The position numbers were made by a program, and so were the translations under genes. A stretch of DNA of 64,000 nucleotides from the NCBI RefSeq assembly GCF_002277815.1, contig NZ_NKJI01000002.1, positions 310,001-374,000 on the forward strand, in the 5' to 3' direction. Shown in pieces: positions 9,390 through 18,817 of this stretch (position 1 is its first letter; every line of letters begins with the position of its first letter). The notes below the pieces were generated by a model that was not told the DNA's origin, searched no databases, and was given only the letters and a program-made list of their open reading frames with translations. Source of the DNA: Pseudomonas sp. ERMR1:02. GTDB lineage: Bacteria; Pseudomonadota; Gammaproteobacteria; Pseudomonadales; Pseudomonadaceae.

Positions 9390-10250
9390 TCAGGTGGTCA
9401 TGGATGCATTTTCGAAGCAGGACACCAAAAAAACCATGACCGCCTGAACCGCCGGAATGTGCCGGATGTCGTTGTGCACCAGTAGCCAGACATCGCGCGC
9501 CAGTCGCGAACCTTCGGCCTGCACTTCTTGCAGGCCATAGCGTTGGGCAAGGAAGGAGGGCAGCGCTGCGATACCGACCCCGGCCTGCACGAAATTGGCC
9601 TGGATATTCAGATCATTACTGCGCAGCAGTATCGGCCGATCTTGCGCCTGCTCCTTGAGCCAGACCTGCTGTGGACTCTGATCGAGACTCTCGTCGTAGG
9701 CTACGAACACCCGATCCTGCGGCGCCGTGTTGGCCAAATACTCCTGCGTTCCATACAGCGCGAACGATACCGTCGCGATCTTGCGCACCACCAGGTCGGG
9801 CTCCTTGGGCCGGCTCAGACGCACGGCAATATCGGCTTCCCGGCGTGACAGCGAAGCGCTGCCCAGACTGCCAATCAACTGCAAGGACAACAGCGGGTAT
9901 TTCTCGCGCAATTGCTTGATTCGCGGTGCGATCAACGCGCAAGCCATCGCTGGTGGAGCACTGACGGTGACTTCGCCTGAGTAGCTTTCCTGTCCGGTTT
10001 GCGCCGTGCGCTGCACTGCGAAAGACTCGGTTTCCATGCGCTGCCCGGATTGAGCGATACGTTCGCCGTCCACCGTGAGTACATAGGAACGCGGGCGTCG
10101 GTCGACCAATTTCACATTCAGCGCGCTCTCCAAAGCACTGATCCGCCGCGCCACGGTGGCGTGATCGACATTGAGCTTGCGCGCCGCCGCCGACAGCGAT
10201 TGCTCTTGAGCGAAGACGATGAAATAACGCAAATCCTCCCAGTCAAACAT
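9390..10250 (-). CDS. LysR-family transcriptional regulator
   Basis: The 286-residue protein has an N-terminal winged helix-turn-helix (MFDWEDLRYFIVFAQEQSLS, then AAARKLNVDHATVARRISALE) and a periplasmic-binding-like effector domain from about residue 90 (SGEVTVSAPPAMACALIAPR onward). It diverges from the EamA exporter gene with 134 bases between the starts, the usual arrangement when a LysR protein controls its neighbour. The start at 10250 aligns with the conserved HTH; an in-frame extension to 10397 is not family-like. The ligand is unknown. Confidence 0.9.
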   Translation of the reverse strand: MFDWEDLRYFIVFAQEQSLSAAARKLNVDHATVARRISALESALNVKLVDRRPRSYVLTVDGERIAQSGQRMETESFAVQRTAQTGQESYSGEVTVSAPPAMACALIAPRIKQLREKYPLLSLQLIGSLGSASLSRREADIAVRLSRPKEPDLVVRKIATVSFALYGTQEYLANTAPQDRVFVAYDESLDQSPQQVWLKEQAQDRPILLRSNDLNIQANFVQAGVGIAALPSFLAQRYGLQEVQAEGSRLARDVWLLVHNDIRHIPAVQAVMVFLVSCFENASMTT

Positions 10251-10384
10251 GGGCGTTTTCTCACATATGAGGTGAACATATAGGGAATTTTCCCCTATCG
10301 CCAAGACTGCAAGAATAGTCCAGTGCCTGATGTGCAGGCGTGAACGATTCGGCAGTCTGTCGACTGATTGATGAGGAAAAGACC

Positions 10385-11320
10385 ATGAGCAAAGCAACCC
10401 CGCTGGCCTATGCCGGCATCCTGGGTGCCACGTTTTTCTGGGGCACCAACTTCAACGCCGGGGCCTACATCATCAAGGGCATGGCACCGCTCAGCGCATC
10501 CATTGAGCGTTTTTCCATCTCGACCCTGTTACTGCTGGTGATCTTTGGCGTGGTGGGCAAACTGCGTTTGAGCACGCTGAAGAACAATCTTGCGGCCTTC
10601 ATAGGTCTGGGGCTGCTCGGATTTACCGGGTTCAGCGTAGCGACCTTCTTTGGCCTGCAAACCACAACGCCTATCAACGGTGCGCTGATCCTGGCGACCA
10701 CGCCGCTGTGGACCATGATCCTGGCCGTGCTTTTGGAAGGTGAACGGATTGATCGCGGCCGCGCCATCGGCCTGGTTTTTGGCTTGCTCGGCGTCGGTCT
10801 GGTGATCACCAAGGGGGATATCCAGGTGCTGCTCGGGCTGAGAGTAGTAAGCGGTGACGCGATGATCCTCGCCGGCAGCATGGCCTGGGCGGCGAACATG
10901 GTCGGCACCCGACGTTTCGTCAAAGACTCGACGCCACTGGAAACCACCAGTTTCTCAATGTTGTTCGGCGTTATTGGCCTGATCGTGCTGGGGTTCATGT
11001 ATGAGGACCCGATCGCCAGCATCCGCAACGCTTCGTTGCCGGTGCATGAAGCGGTGATCTATCTGGCAGTCTGCGGCTCGGTGGTCGCGTACCTGCTGTG
11101 GTTCAAAGGTATCCACGCCATTGGTGCCGCACGGACCTCGATTTTCTTCAACCTCGCGCCGGTGTTCACCATGCTGGTGTCGTCGGTAATGGGCGTGTTG
11201 CCGAATGTCTGGCAGCTGCTCGGTGCCGGTGGCGTGATTCTTGGGGTGCTGTTTGCTTCGGGGATGGTGTTCGCTTCAGCCAAGCCGACAGTGGTCGCAG
11301 CCGCTCAGTTAATGAAATGA
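10385..11320 (+). CDS. EamA/DMT family transporter
   Basis: The 311-residue protein belongs to the drug/metabolite transporter superfamily, with two EamA repeats of five helices each (about residues 8-140 and 155-295). Members export amino acids, metabolites or drugs. Motifs FFWGTNFNAGAYI, TTPLWTMILAVLLEGERI and LLGVGLVITKG mark the first repeat, and WQLLGAGGVILGVLFASGM the end of the second. ATG 10385 follows TGAGGAA by 6 bases. It is divergently paired with the LysR regulator, which probably controls it. Substrate is not predictable. Confidence 0.88.
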   Translation: MSKATPLAYAGILGATFFWGTNFNAGAYIIKGMAPLSASIERFSISTLLLLVIFGVVGKLRLSTLKNNLAAFIGLGLLGFTGFSVATFFGLQTTTPINGALILATTPLWTMILAVLLEGERIDRGRAIGLVFGLLGVGLVITKGDIQVLLGLRVVSGDAMILAGSMAWAANMVGTRRFVKDSTPLETTSFSMLFGVIGLIVLGFMYEDPIASIRNASLPVHEAVIYLAVCGSVVAYLLWFKGIHAIGAARTSIFFNLAPVFTMLVSSVMGVLPNVWQLLGAGGVILGVLFASGMVFASAKPTVVAAAQLMK

Positions 11321-11330
11321 CCAGCCCCTT

Positions 11331-11430
11331 GTAGGAGCTGGCTTGCCAGCGAAGAATCCAAGAGCGATACGGTTAACCCATCAATACGCGTAATCGTTAG
11401 CGACCATCGCTGGCAAGCCAGCTCCTACAG
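11331..11430. repeat. Inverted REP pair
   Basis: GTAGGAGCTGGCTTGCCAGCG at 11331 and its complement CGCTGGCAAGCCAGCTCCTAC at 11408-11428 form a near-perfect inverted pair around a 50-base spacer. It lies between two convergent genes and probably acts as a bidirectional transcription stop. Confidence 0.88.
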
Positions 11431-11468
11431 TTGACCGTGTTTGCTTAACTTGCTTGTCTCGACGATTG

Positions 11469-12734
11469 TTACGTTTGAGGCACCGCCACCCCGTCAGATG
11501 CAGCCGGTTTGTTCTGGACGGCCCGATACAGCAGGCTGGATACCACGAACCCGACAATGGCCAACAGGCTCATCAGACTGAAGACGTAGTTGTAGCCCTG
11601 CTCACCGGGGAAGTGATCGAGGATCGCGCCATAGATCACGTAAGCGAACATGCCCGGCGCGTAACCAATCAGACAGCCGATACCGAAGGCTGAACCGGTG
11701 ATGTGCTGGGGAATGCCGACTTCGCCCATGGGTGCCCAGAACACGCCGCGCATCGAGAAAACAATCAGCGCGAAGGAGAGGGTGGCCGCCATGCCCGCGT
11801 AGATAAAGCTCGGGCTTTTTGGAATCATCATGATCACGCCCATCAGCGGCAGCAACGCCAGGAAGGCCCATTTCAGGTAACGGCTGGTGCTCTTGAACCG
11901 TTTGTCGGCGATGAAGCCTCCGGCAGGTCCGCCGAGGATCTTGAGGAAATACTGATTGATGATGCCGTAGGCGCCCACCAGTGCCACGGGCAGTCCGTAC
12001 ATTTCCTTGAGGTAGGGAATGAAATAGGTCAGTCCGCAATACACGATATAGACCATGAACACGTTGAGGCTGACCAGCCAGATGCCAGGCACCTTGATGG
12101 CCTCGAGCAGATTCGACATACCGTTCTTCGGCTTGGCAATTGACTGCGTGCTGCCACCCTTGAGCAAGAACCATGTCAGCGCTCCGGCAAGAATATCGAT
12201 GACCGAGTAGAACAAGATCGCCGATTTCAGACCGGCCTCGCCAGAACCCATGGCGACAAAAACACCCAGCGCAGAGAAGGCGACCAAGGTATCGATCACG
12301 CCACGCCCGCCTTCCAGCAGACCGAACAGCCGGCCTTGTTCCTTGTCGTCGCCAAGATTGCGGATGGCTTTGAGCAGCGACGGCCAAAAGATGCAGTCGG
12401 CGCAGACTGCCAACAGACTGAACACTATCAGCAGATTGCTGAAGGGCGGAAAGGTTGCCAGGTAGAGCCCCAGACTGCCGGTGCCGAGCAGACCGACGGG
12501 AATCAGTTTGCGCGTATCGAAGCGGTCCGCAAGCATGCCGCCGACGACAAAAAGCGCGGTCGCAATAACGGCGTTGGCGCTGAGCAGCAAACCGATTTGC
12601 GTGTGGGTCAACCCCATGAATTCTTGCATGGGCACATAGAAGGCGTCCTTGAGGTTCGCCAGTTTGTAGATGGTGCCACCCCCGAGGATGAGAATCAGGA
12701 ATCTGAGCCATTTGGCCTTGTCACGCGTTGTCAT
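11469..12734 (-). CDS. MFS transporter (YihN-like)
   Basis: The 421-residue protein has twelve predicted helices and the typical major facilitator loop motif GGMLADRFDTRKLIP between helices 2 and 3. Conserved charged or aromatic positions include GLLEGGRGVID and FWAPMGEVGIPQHITGSAFG, which resemble the YihN/YqcE group of sugar or organic anion carriers. GGAG lies 8 bases before ATG 12734. It is 51 bases downstream of a sugar phosphate isomerase-like gene on the same strand, so the pair probably takes up and converts a polyol or sugar derivative. The substrate cannot be read from sequence. Confidence 0.85.
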   Translation of the reverse strand: MTTRDKAKWLRFLILILGGGTIYKLANLKDAFYVPMQEFMGLTHTQIGLLLSANAVIATALFVVGGMLADRFDTRKLIPVGLLGTGSLGLYLATFPPFSNLLIVFSLLAVCADCIFWPSLLKAIRNLGDDKEQGRLFGLLEGGRGVIDTLVAFSALGVFVAMGSGEAGLKSAILFYSVIDILAGALTWFLLKGGSTQSIAKPKNGMSNLLEAIKVPGIWLVSLNVFMVYIVYCGLTYFIPYLKEMYGLPVALVGAYGIINQYFLKILGGPAGGFIADKRFKSTSRYLKWAFLALLPLMGVIMMIPKSPSFIYAGMAATLSFALIVFSMRGVFWAPMGEVGIPQHITGSAFGIGCLIGYAPGMFAYVIYGAILDHFPGEQGYNYVFSLMSLLAIVGFVVSSLLYRAVQNKPAASDGVAVPQT

Positions 12735-12785
12735 TTTTGTTCTCCAGGCGAATTGGTAAGCAGTGCTGCGTGTCACGCTCAGGCG

Positions 12786-13850
12786 TCAGTCGGGATTGGC
12801 CAGGGTCAGCTCGGCCAACGTTCGAAACTCGGCCAGCAAACCTCGTACGTAGGCGACCTGGTTGTTCGCCCAGCGGTGTTCGTCGGCCAGCATCCGCTCC
12901 AGCGAGTAGCCGGTCGGCAGCGCGGTTTCACTCATTTCCCGGTAGGCGATAAACGGGTCGGCGGCTTCGTCTGTCTGGCGGAAGGCCGGGGCGACGTAGT
13001 GGTTTTCCTGCTCGAGGATGAACGCGATCACTTGCGGGGTTGAGTCGCCGAGCATCAGCAGTTCGAACAGCATGCGTGCGTTGGGCAGGTCGTCTTCGTC
13101 GCAGCCCTGCAGCACGCCGTAATGGCCGAAGCCGTTTTGCTCGGGGACGATGCGCACGCCCTTGAGGTGGGTCTGGCGGATGTGCGGCGCCAGGGTTCGC
13201 AGCGCCTGCATCGGCTGTTCGCAGGCATTGATCATGTTGCCGAAGTCGAACAAGGCATGCAGCCGGGGGTGGTTCAGGCGGCTAAGCAGTTGCGCGATTT
13301 CGGCGCTCTTGAGTTCCTCATGCTGCTCGAAGTCAAAGTACAGGTCATGCGCGTCGGCCTGCTGCGCGAGGTAATGCAGGTCAGACTCGATCATGTCCAT
13401 GACCCGGGACAGCATGCCCTCGTAGCGCGAGTAAACGCGTATGTTGCGGGTCCCCAGTGCCCTGGCAATGGCGATCACCTGATCGACATCTTCTTTGCGT
13501 GTGCTACTGATTTCCAGGTGTACATCCAGCCCCAGTGCATTGGCCTTCTCGGCAAAGGCCCGGAGTTGCGCGGGAGACATCTGACTCAGGCTGTTTTCTT
13601 CACCGTCAAGCAGGTGCAGGCTCAGCCCTTGAAGTTCATGGCGATAGGCGAAGTCCAGCAGGTCGCCAGGGGTGACACGGCCATGGGTGAGGTTGGTCAG
13701 CAGGGGATAGGCATGGGCAAACAGGCGCAGTTGCCCGAGTCGGTCGAGCAGCTGGCGGGCCAGTGCCTGGGTCAGTGTGGGAGGTGTCCCGGCCTCGGCA
13801 GCCTTATGGCTGAGCAGGGCATTGAATCGCTCTTGGATCTTATTGTTCAT
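12786..13850 (-). CDS. Sugar phosphate isomerase/epimerase (TIM barrel)
   Basis: The 354-residue cytoplasmic protein resembles the xylose isomerase-like TIM-barrel (AP endonuclease 2) superfamily. Metal-ligand type segments are visible: DVHLEISSTRKED, FDFEQHEEL, ALFDFGNMINACEQPMQ, and HIRQTHLKGVRIVPE followed by GHYGVLQGCDED. They fit the Glu-Asp-His-Glu metal site of such enzymes. It is the first gene of a two-gene operon with the MFS transporter. No signal peptide is seen. Function beyond isomerisation or epimerisation of a carbohydrate-like substrate is inference. Confidence 0.8.
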   Translation of the reverse strand: MNNKIQERFNALLSHKAAEAGTPPTLTQALARQLLDRLGQLRLFAHAYPLLTNLTHGRVTPGDLLDFAYRHELQGLSLHLLDGEENSLSQMSPAQLRAFAEKANALGLDVHLEISSTRKEDVDQVIAIARALGTRNIRVYSRYEGMLSRVMDMIESDLHYLAQQADAHDLYFDFEQHEELKSAEIAQLLSRLNHPRLHALFDFGNMINACEQPMQALRTLAPHIRQTHLKGVRIVPEQNGFGHYGVLQGCDEDDLPNARMLFELLMLGDSTPQVIAFILEQENHYVAPAFRQTDEAADPFIAYREMSETALPTGYSLERMLADEHRWANNQVAYVRGLLAEFRTLAELTLANPD

Positions 13851-13987
13851 TCGAGTCGTTCCTGGTTCAGACGCCGGGTCTACCGGCGCAGCCTTTATCG
13901 CGCCAGTCAGGAACTCTCGATAGATCCATTATTATTTAATTGATAAGACCACTCGGCTCGGCTCGTTTCGTTTCGTCGCCAGCAGGT

Positions 13988-15486
13988 TCAGCCGATGTAC
14001 CCCAGTTTGTGCAGGGCTTGGGCAAGCGCTTCGACTCTTTCTTCGGCCATGCTCTCGGGGGTGCCGGCAAACCCGATCAGCAACGCAGGTGGCAGGTAGC
14101 GTTGCAGGCAATAATCGCTCAAGGGGTAGGTGTGAATATTGTGCCGGGCCAGGTCTTTGGCGAGGGTGTCGTCATTGACTTCGGGGGGAGCCAGGCAATC
14201 ACGTGCATGCCGGCTTCCACCGGGGTGATGTTGAAGAAGTCGCCCAAACGTTGCTGGAGCTTTTCGACCAGCGCTGCCTGACGGGCCTGGTAGAGGGCGC
14301 GCATGCGGCGGATGTGACCGAGGAAATGGCCTTCACGCATGAAGTCGGCGGTTACCGCCTGGAGCAACGTTGGCGGGCTGCGGTCCATCACCGCGCGTAT
14401 GGTGCAAAACGGCTCCACCAGCGCTGGCGGGAGTATGACGTAACCCAGCCGTAGTGACGGATAGAGCACTTTGCTGAAGGTCCCGACATAGATCACCCGG
14501 TCCCAGCGATCCATGGCATGCAGCGCGGGCAGCGGGCGACTGCCGTAGCGCAACTCACTGTCGCAATCGTCCTCGATGATCCAGCTTTGGTGGTGTGCGG
14601 CCCAATCGATGAGCTCCTGTCGCCGCGCATAGCTCATGGTGATTCCCAGTGGATGCTGGCGAGAGGGTGTCGTAAAGACCAGCCGTGCGTCAGGGCACTG
14701 CGCGAGACCTTGCTGGATGTCGATCCCTTGTTCGTCGATACGCACCGGCACCACCTGACAACCGTGGGCCTGGAAAGCGATGCGAGCCGCGATATGCCCG
14801 GGGTCCTCCATCCATAGGCTGTCCTGGGGATTGAGCAGGAGCATGGCCAGCAGATTGAAGGCTTGCTGGGCGCCGGAAACGATCACCACTTGCGCGGCCG
14901 TGCACTCGATGCCACGGGCATCAAAGACGTACTCGGCAATCGCCTCGCGCAGTTCCATCAAGCCTTGCAGTTCGCCGTAGCCGAGCATGGCCTTGGTCGG
15001 TTTATGCAAGTGGCGGTTCATCAGACGCTTCCAGACCTGTTGGGGAAAGGCGTCGTACGTGCTGTGACTGGGCAGGAACGAGGTGGGGCTCGCCGGGTCC
15101 CAATCGGCATAGGAAACACCACGGAAATGGTTACTGCGCAGCGACAACATGGACTGGCTCAGATCGGACAGGCGGGGAGGCTGGCGCTGCTGGTCATGGT
15201 CGGTCTTGCCATTGCTGTCCCACTCGGTGCCGACATAGGTGCCGGCGCCGGTGCGTGAAGCCAGGAAACCTTCGGCAATCAGCTGATCGAACGCGTTGAG
15301 TATGGTGATCCGCGACAGGTCCAGGTCCTGGCTCAAGGTCCGGGTCGACGGCAAACGCACGCCACCTTGAAGCCTTCCGCCGAGAATCTGCTTGCGAATC
15401 TGCAAGTAAAGTTGACGGTACAGCGGTATGGAACTGGCGCGGTCCAGCTCGATACCCGACAGCAGCAAACCAGCGGGGGATTTCAT
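13988..15486 (-). pseudogene. MocR-type GntR/aminotransferase regulator, frameshifted as read
   Basis: The protein has an N-terminal GntR winged helix (RASSIPLYRQLYLQIRKQIL, then LPSTRTLSQDLDLSRITI) joined to a class I aminotransferase fold (YGELQGLMELREAIAEY, VSGAQQAFN, VGTFSKVLYPSLRLGY), the layout of MocR/PdxR regulators. The frame breaks at a run of six C on the coding strand (14183-14188). After WLPP the correct continuation, EVNDDTLAKDLARHNIHTYP to LHKLGYIG, is in the next frame. One extra C restores 499 residues ending at 13988. This looks like a sequencing deletion but could be real. The start at ATG 15486 is the most family-like; the frame extends to 15549. It diverges from the quinone oxidoreductase operon. 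Confidence 0.85.
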
Positions 15487-15617
15487 GACATGCTCGTCTG
15501 GAAGGAATGAGGCTTGGCCTGGAACACCGTCAGGCACCATGGTGCGCAAGGGTATCGACAGCGACAGATTAAGTCATCCGTCGCCGGCGTCGATACCGAG
15601 ATCGATGCTCGGATCAG

Positions 15618-15655
15618 TGTCATGAAATGAAAAGTCGTTGTCGTCAGATGAGAAG
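15618..15655 (+). promoter_or_regulatory. Candidate AraC-type operator, copy 1
   Basis: Two direct repeats, TGTCATGAAATGAAAAG (15618-15634) and TGTCGTCAGATGAGAAG (15639-15655), lie 21 bases apart, two helical turns, as in AraC half-site pairs. The same pair occurs at 25064-25101. Both lie 121 to 84 bases upstream of the next plus-strand start codon. The binding protein is inferred, not shown. Confidence 0.7.
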
Positions 15656-15738
15656 CGATCAGACAGCCTGCGACCTACAGTCCAATCAGCGCAATTCGAC
15701 GCAGCAAGCCAACATTGCAGATTGGAGAATAAGAAAAC

Positions 15739-16725
15739 ATGGCCAAAGCCATTCGCTTCTACGAAACCGGTGGTCCCGAAGTCCTTCGCTATGAAGACGT
15801 CGAGGTGGGCGATCCCGGCCCCGGTCAAGTTCGTCTTCGCCAAGTGGCGGTTGGCCTGAACTATGCCGATACCTACTTTCGCAACGGCACGTACCCGATT
15901 CCCTTGGGCAATGGAAGTGGCATGGGCGTTGAAGCCGCCGGTGTAGTCCAGGCGGTCGGCGAAGGGGTTACCAATGTGCAAGTGGGCGACCGCGTCACTT
16001 ACACCGGGTTTCTCAATACCCTGGGTGCTTACAGCACCGAGCGTCTGATCCCGGCCGCGCCGCTGATCAAACTCCCGGAAACCATCGGTTTCGAGACCGC
16101 CGCGGCCATGACCATGCGCGGCCTGACGTCGTCGTACCTGATGCGACGCATTTACGATTTCAAGCCTGGCGACAGCATCTTGCTGCACGCCGCCGCCGGT
16201 GGTGTCGGTCTCATCGTTTCGCAATGGGCCAAGCTGCTGGGCCTGACGGTCATCGGCACCGTGTCCACCGAGACCAAGGGCGAAATCGCCCGCGCCCATG
16301 GCTGCGACCATGTCATCAATTACAGCCACGAAGATGTCGCCCAGCGCGTTCGCGAGCTGACTGACGGTGTCGGCGTCAACGTGGTGTTCGACAGCGTTGG
16401 CAAAAACACCTTCATGGGCTCTCTGGATTCGCTCAAGCGTCGAGGCCTGATGGTCTGCGTGGGTACGGCATCCGGCCCGATCCCGGCTTTCGATCCAGTC
16501 ATGCTGGCCATGAAAGGCTCGCTGTTCCTGACCCGTCCGGCACTGGCCGATTACATTGCCGATCCTGCGGAAAAAGCGGCACTGGCCGGCGAACTGTTCG
16601 ATCACGTAGGCAGCGGTCGAATCAAGATCGAGATCAACCAGCACTATGCTTTGCAGGACGCCGTGCAGGCCCATCGCGACCTGGAGTCGCGCAAGACCAC
16701 CGGCTCGTCGATTTTCGTCATTTAA
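15739..16725 (+). CDS. NAD(P)H:quinone oxidoreductase (zeta-crystallin-like MDR)
   Basis: The 328-residue protein is a zinc-free medium-chain dehydrogenase/reductase. It shows the family's VRLRQVAVGLNYADTYFRNG segment, the nucleotide-binding motif HAAAGGVGLIVSQWAK and the C-terminal ALQDAVQAHRDLESRKTTGS. Such enzymes reduce quinones or alpha,beta-unsaturated carbonyls with NADPH. It is the first gene of the operon running to 22126, 14 bases before the dioxygenase gene. The ATG follows TTGGAGAATAAG. The 38-base direct-repeat operator lies 84 bases upstream. It could act on an enone intermediate of the pathway. Confidence 0.9.
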   Translation: MAKAIRFYETGGPEVLRYEDVEVGDPGPGQVRLRQVAVGLNYADTYFRNGTYPIPLGNGSGMGVEAAGVVQAVGEGVTNVQVGDRVTYTGFLNTLGAYSTERLIPAAPLIKLPETIGFETAAAMTMRGLTSSYLMRRIYDFKPGDSILLHAAAGGVGLIVSQWAKLLGLTVIGTVSTETKGEIARAHGCDHVINYSHEDVAQRVRELTDGVGVNVVFDSVGKNTFMGSLDSLKRRGLMVCVGTASGPIPAFDPVMLAMKGSLFLTRPALADYIADPAEKAALAGELFDHVGSGRIKIEINQHYALQDAVQAHRDLESRKTTGSSIFVI

Positions 16726-16739
16726 GGGAGCCACCTGCC

Positions 16740-17588
16740 GTGAAAGTCGAACAATTGACCTGCAACATCGGCGCGGAACTGATTGGCGTCAACCTTGCCG
16801 ACGCTCTGCATGACGACGGTCTATTTGCCGAGATTCGTGCCCAGTTGCTCACGCATCGTGTGCTGTTCTTGCGCGACCAGGACATCAGTCGCGCCGATCA
16901 CGTAGCTTTCGCCCGTCGCTTCGGCGAGCTGGAGGATCACCCGGTGGCCGGCAGTGACCCGGATCACCCAGGCCTGGTGCGCATCTACAAACGGCCGGAC
17001 CAGCCGATGGATCGCTACGAAAACGCCTGGCACACCGACGCCACCTGGCGCGAGGCGCCGCCGATGGGTTGCGTGCTGCGCTGCGTGGAGTGCCCGCCAG
17101 TCGGGGGTGACACCATGTGGGCGAACATGGTCGAAGCCTACGAACACTTGCCTGAAGACGTGAAGTTGAAAATCGCCGACCTGCGTGCCCGGCACAGCAT
17201 CGAAGCGAGTTTCGGCGCGGCCATGCCGATCGAAAAGCGCCTGGCGCTCAAGGCCATGTACCCGGATGCCGAACACCCGGTGGTGCGCACCCACCCGGAA
17301 ACCGGCGAGAAGGTGCTGTTCGTCAACGCCTTTACCACGCACTTCAGCAACTACCACACCCCCGAGCGTGTGCGTTTTGGCCAGGACGCCAACCCGGGCG
17401 CCGGCGAGCTGCTGCGCTACCTGATCAGCCAGGCGTATATCCCCGAGTATCAGGTGCGCTGGCGCTGGAAACCCAACAGCATCGCGATCTGGGACAACCG
17501 CAGTACCCAGCACTACGCCGTCATGGATTACCCGCCGTGTCATCGCAAGATGGAACGTGCCGGGATCATCGGCGACAAGACTTACTGA
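16740..17588 (+). CDS. TauD/TfdA-family Fe(II)/2-oxoglutarate dioxygenase
   Basis: The 282-residue cytoplasmic enzyme belongs to the TauD/TfdA family, which hydroxylates substrates next to a heteroatom; members release sulfite from taurine, cleave alkyl sulfates or cleave phenoxyacetates. The iron ligands are visible as H98-x-D100 in NAWHTDATW and H258 in STQHYAVMDY, and the 2-oxoglutarate-binding Arg lies in RKMERAG. The start is GTG 16740 after GGGAG, 14 bases past the oxidoreductase stop. A co-transcribed YeiH-type exporter and acyl-CoA enzymes under the same operator suggest a sulfonate, sulfate ester or ether-like lipid substrate. This is inference. Confidence 0.88.
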   Translation: MKVEQLTCNIGAELIGVNLADALHDDGLFAEIRAQLLTHRVLFLRDQDISRADHVAFARRFGELEDHPVAGSDPDHPGLVRIYKRPDQPMDRYENAWHTDATWREAPPMGCVLRCVECPPVGGDTMWANMVEAYEHLPEDVKLKIADLRARHSIEASFGAAMPIEKRLALKAMYPDAEHPVVRTHPETGEKVLFVNAFTTHFSNYHTPERVRFGQDANPGAGELLRYLISQAYIPEYQVRWRWKPNSIAIWDNRSTQHYAVMDYPPCHRKMERAGIIGDKTY

Positions 17589-17674
17589 TCGACCACCTCT
17601 GCATTCGCACTCGTAACTGCGCCCACCGGGCATGAACCCGGCTGGGCGGAAAACCATAAGAACAGGAGTAACTC

Positions 17675-18727
17675 ATGCAATTCTTCGACGATTCCCTGCA
17701 CCCGGAAAACATGGAAAAGGTGGTCATCACCGTCGCCCCGTACGGCCCTGAATGGATGCCGGAAGACTTCCCTGAAGACATTCCGCTGACCATGGATGAG
17801 CAGGTGCAGAAAGCGGTCGATTGCTACGAAGCCGGCGCGACAGTCTTGCACCTGCATGTGCGTGAGCTGGACGGCAAGGGCTCCAAGCGTCTGTCCAAGT
17901 TCAACGAGCTGATCGCCGGTGTGCGTGAAGCTGTACCGGACATGATCATTCAGGTCGGTGGTTCGATTTCCTTTGCCCCGGAAAGCGATGGCGAAGCGGC
18001 CAAGTGGCTGTCCGACGATACCCGGCACATGCTGGCGGAGCTGACGCCGAAACCGGATCAGGTCACAGTGGCGATCAACACCACCCAAATGAACATCATG
18101 GAGCTGCTGTATCCGGAGTACCTGGAAGGCACCTCTCTGGCCAACCCGATGTTCCAGGCTGCCTACAGCGAAATGACCGTTCCGGCCGGCCCGGCATGGG
18201 TTGCCGAGCACCTCAAGCGCCTGATGGACAACGGCATCCAGCCGCACTTCCAGCTGACCGGCATACACGCGATGGAAACCCTTGAGCGTCTGGTGCGCAA
18301 GGGCATCTACAAGGGCCCGCTGAACCTGACCTGGATCGGCATCGGCGGTGGTTTCGACGGTCCTAATCCGTTCAACTTCTTCAACTTCATTCACCGTGCG
18401 CCGGATGGCTGCACCATGACTTCGGAGTCGTTGCTCAAGAACGTGATGCCGTTCAACACCATGGCGATGGCCATGGGCATGCACCCGCGCGTGGGTATTG
18501 AAGACACTATCATTGATCACAAGGGCGACCGGTTCAGCTCGGTGCAGCAGATCCAGCAAACCGTGCGCATCGCCCATGAACTGGGTCGCGAAATTGCCAC
18601 TGGCAAAGAAGCCCGTGAGATCTACCGCATTGGTGTGCAGTACGAGAGCATCGAAGAAACCCTGCTGGCCAACGGCATGTCGCCGAACCGCAAGCCTGGG
18701 CAAAAAGGTGTACCGCAGCGCGGCTGA
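17675..18727 (+). CDS. BKACE family beta-keto acid cleavage enzyme
   Basis: The 350-residue protein belongs to the beta-keto acid cleavage enzymes (DUF849 family). They condense a beta-keto acid with acetyl-CoA or another acyl-CoA and cleave it to acetoacetate or an analogue and a new CoA thioester, using a zinc ion in a TIM barrel. The metal-binding HxH is seen in VLHLHVRELDG, and the loops IIQVGGSISFAPES, MTVPAGPAWVAEHL and MGMHPRVGIEDTI are typical. AGGAG lies 8 bases before the ATG. The substrate may be a keto acid made by the upstream dioxygenase or reductase. Related enzymes include Kce and the dehydrocarnitine cleavage enzyme. Confidence 0.9.
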   Translation: MQFFDDSLHPENMEKVVITVAPYGPEWMPEDFPEDIPLTMDEQVQKAVDCYEAGATVLHLHVRELDGKGSKRLSKFNELIAGVREAVPDMIIQVGGSISFAPESDGEAAKWLSDDTRHMLAELTPKPDQVTVAINTTQMNIMELLYPEYLEGTSLANPMFQAAYSEMTVPAGPAWVAEHLKRLMDNGIQPHFQLTGIHAMETLERLVRKGIYKGPLNLTWIGIGGGFDGPNPFNFFNFIHRAPDGCTMTSESLLKNVMPFNTMAMAMGMHPRVGIEDTIIDHKGDRFSSVQQIQQTVRIAHELGREIATGKEAREIYRIGVQYESIEETLLANGMSPNRKPGQKGVPQRG

Positions 18728-18817
18728 CCGGCAGCGAAGGCGGGAGGTCGCTGGCCTCTCGCTCGCTGTATTGCATAACGCTCGATAACAACAAAAACAA
18801 AGTTTCGAGGAGGCGCA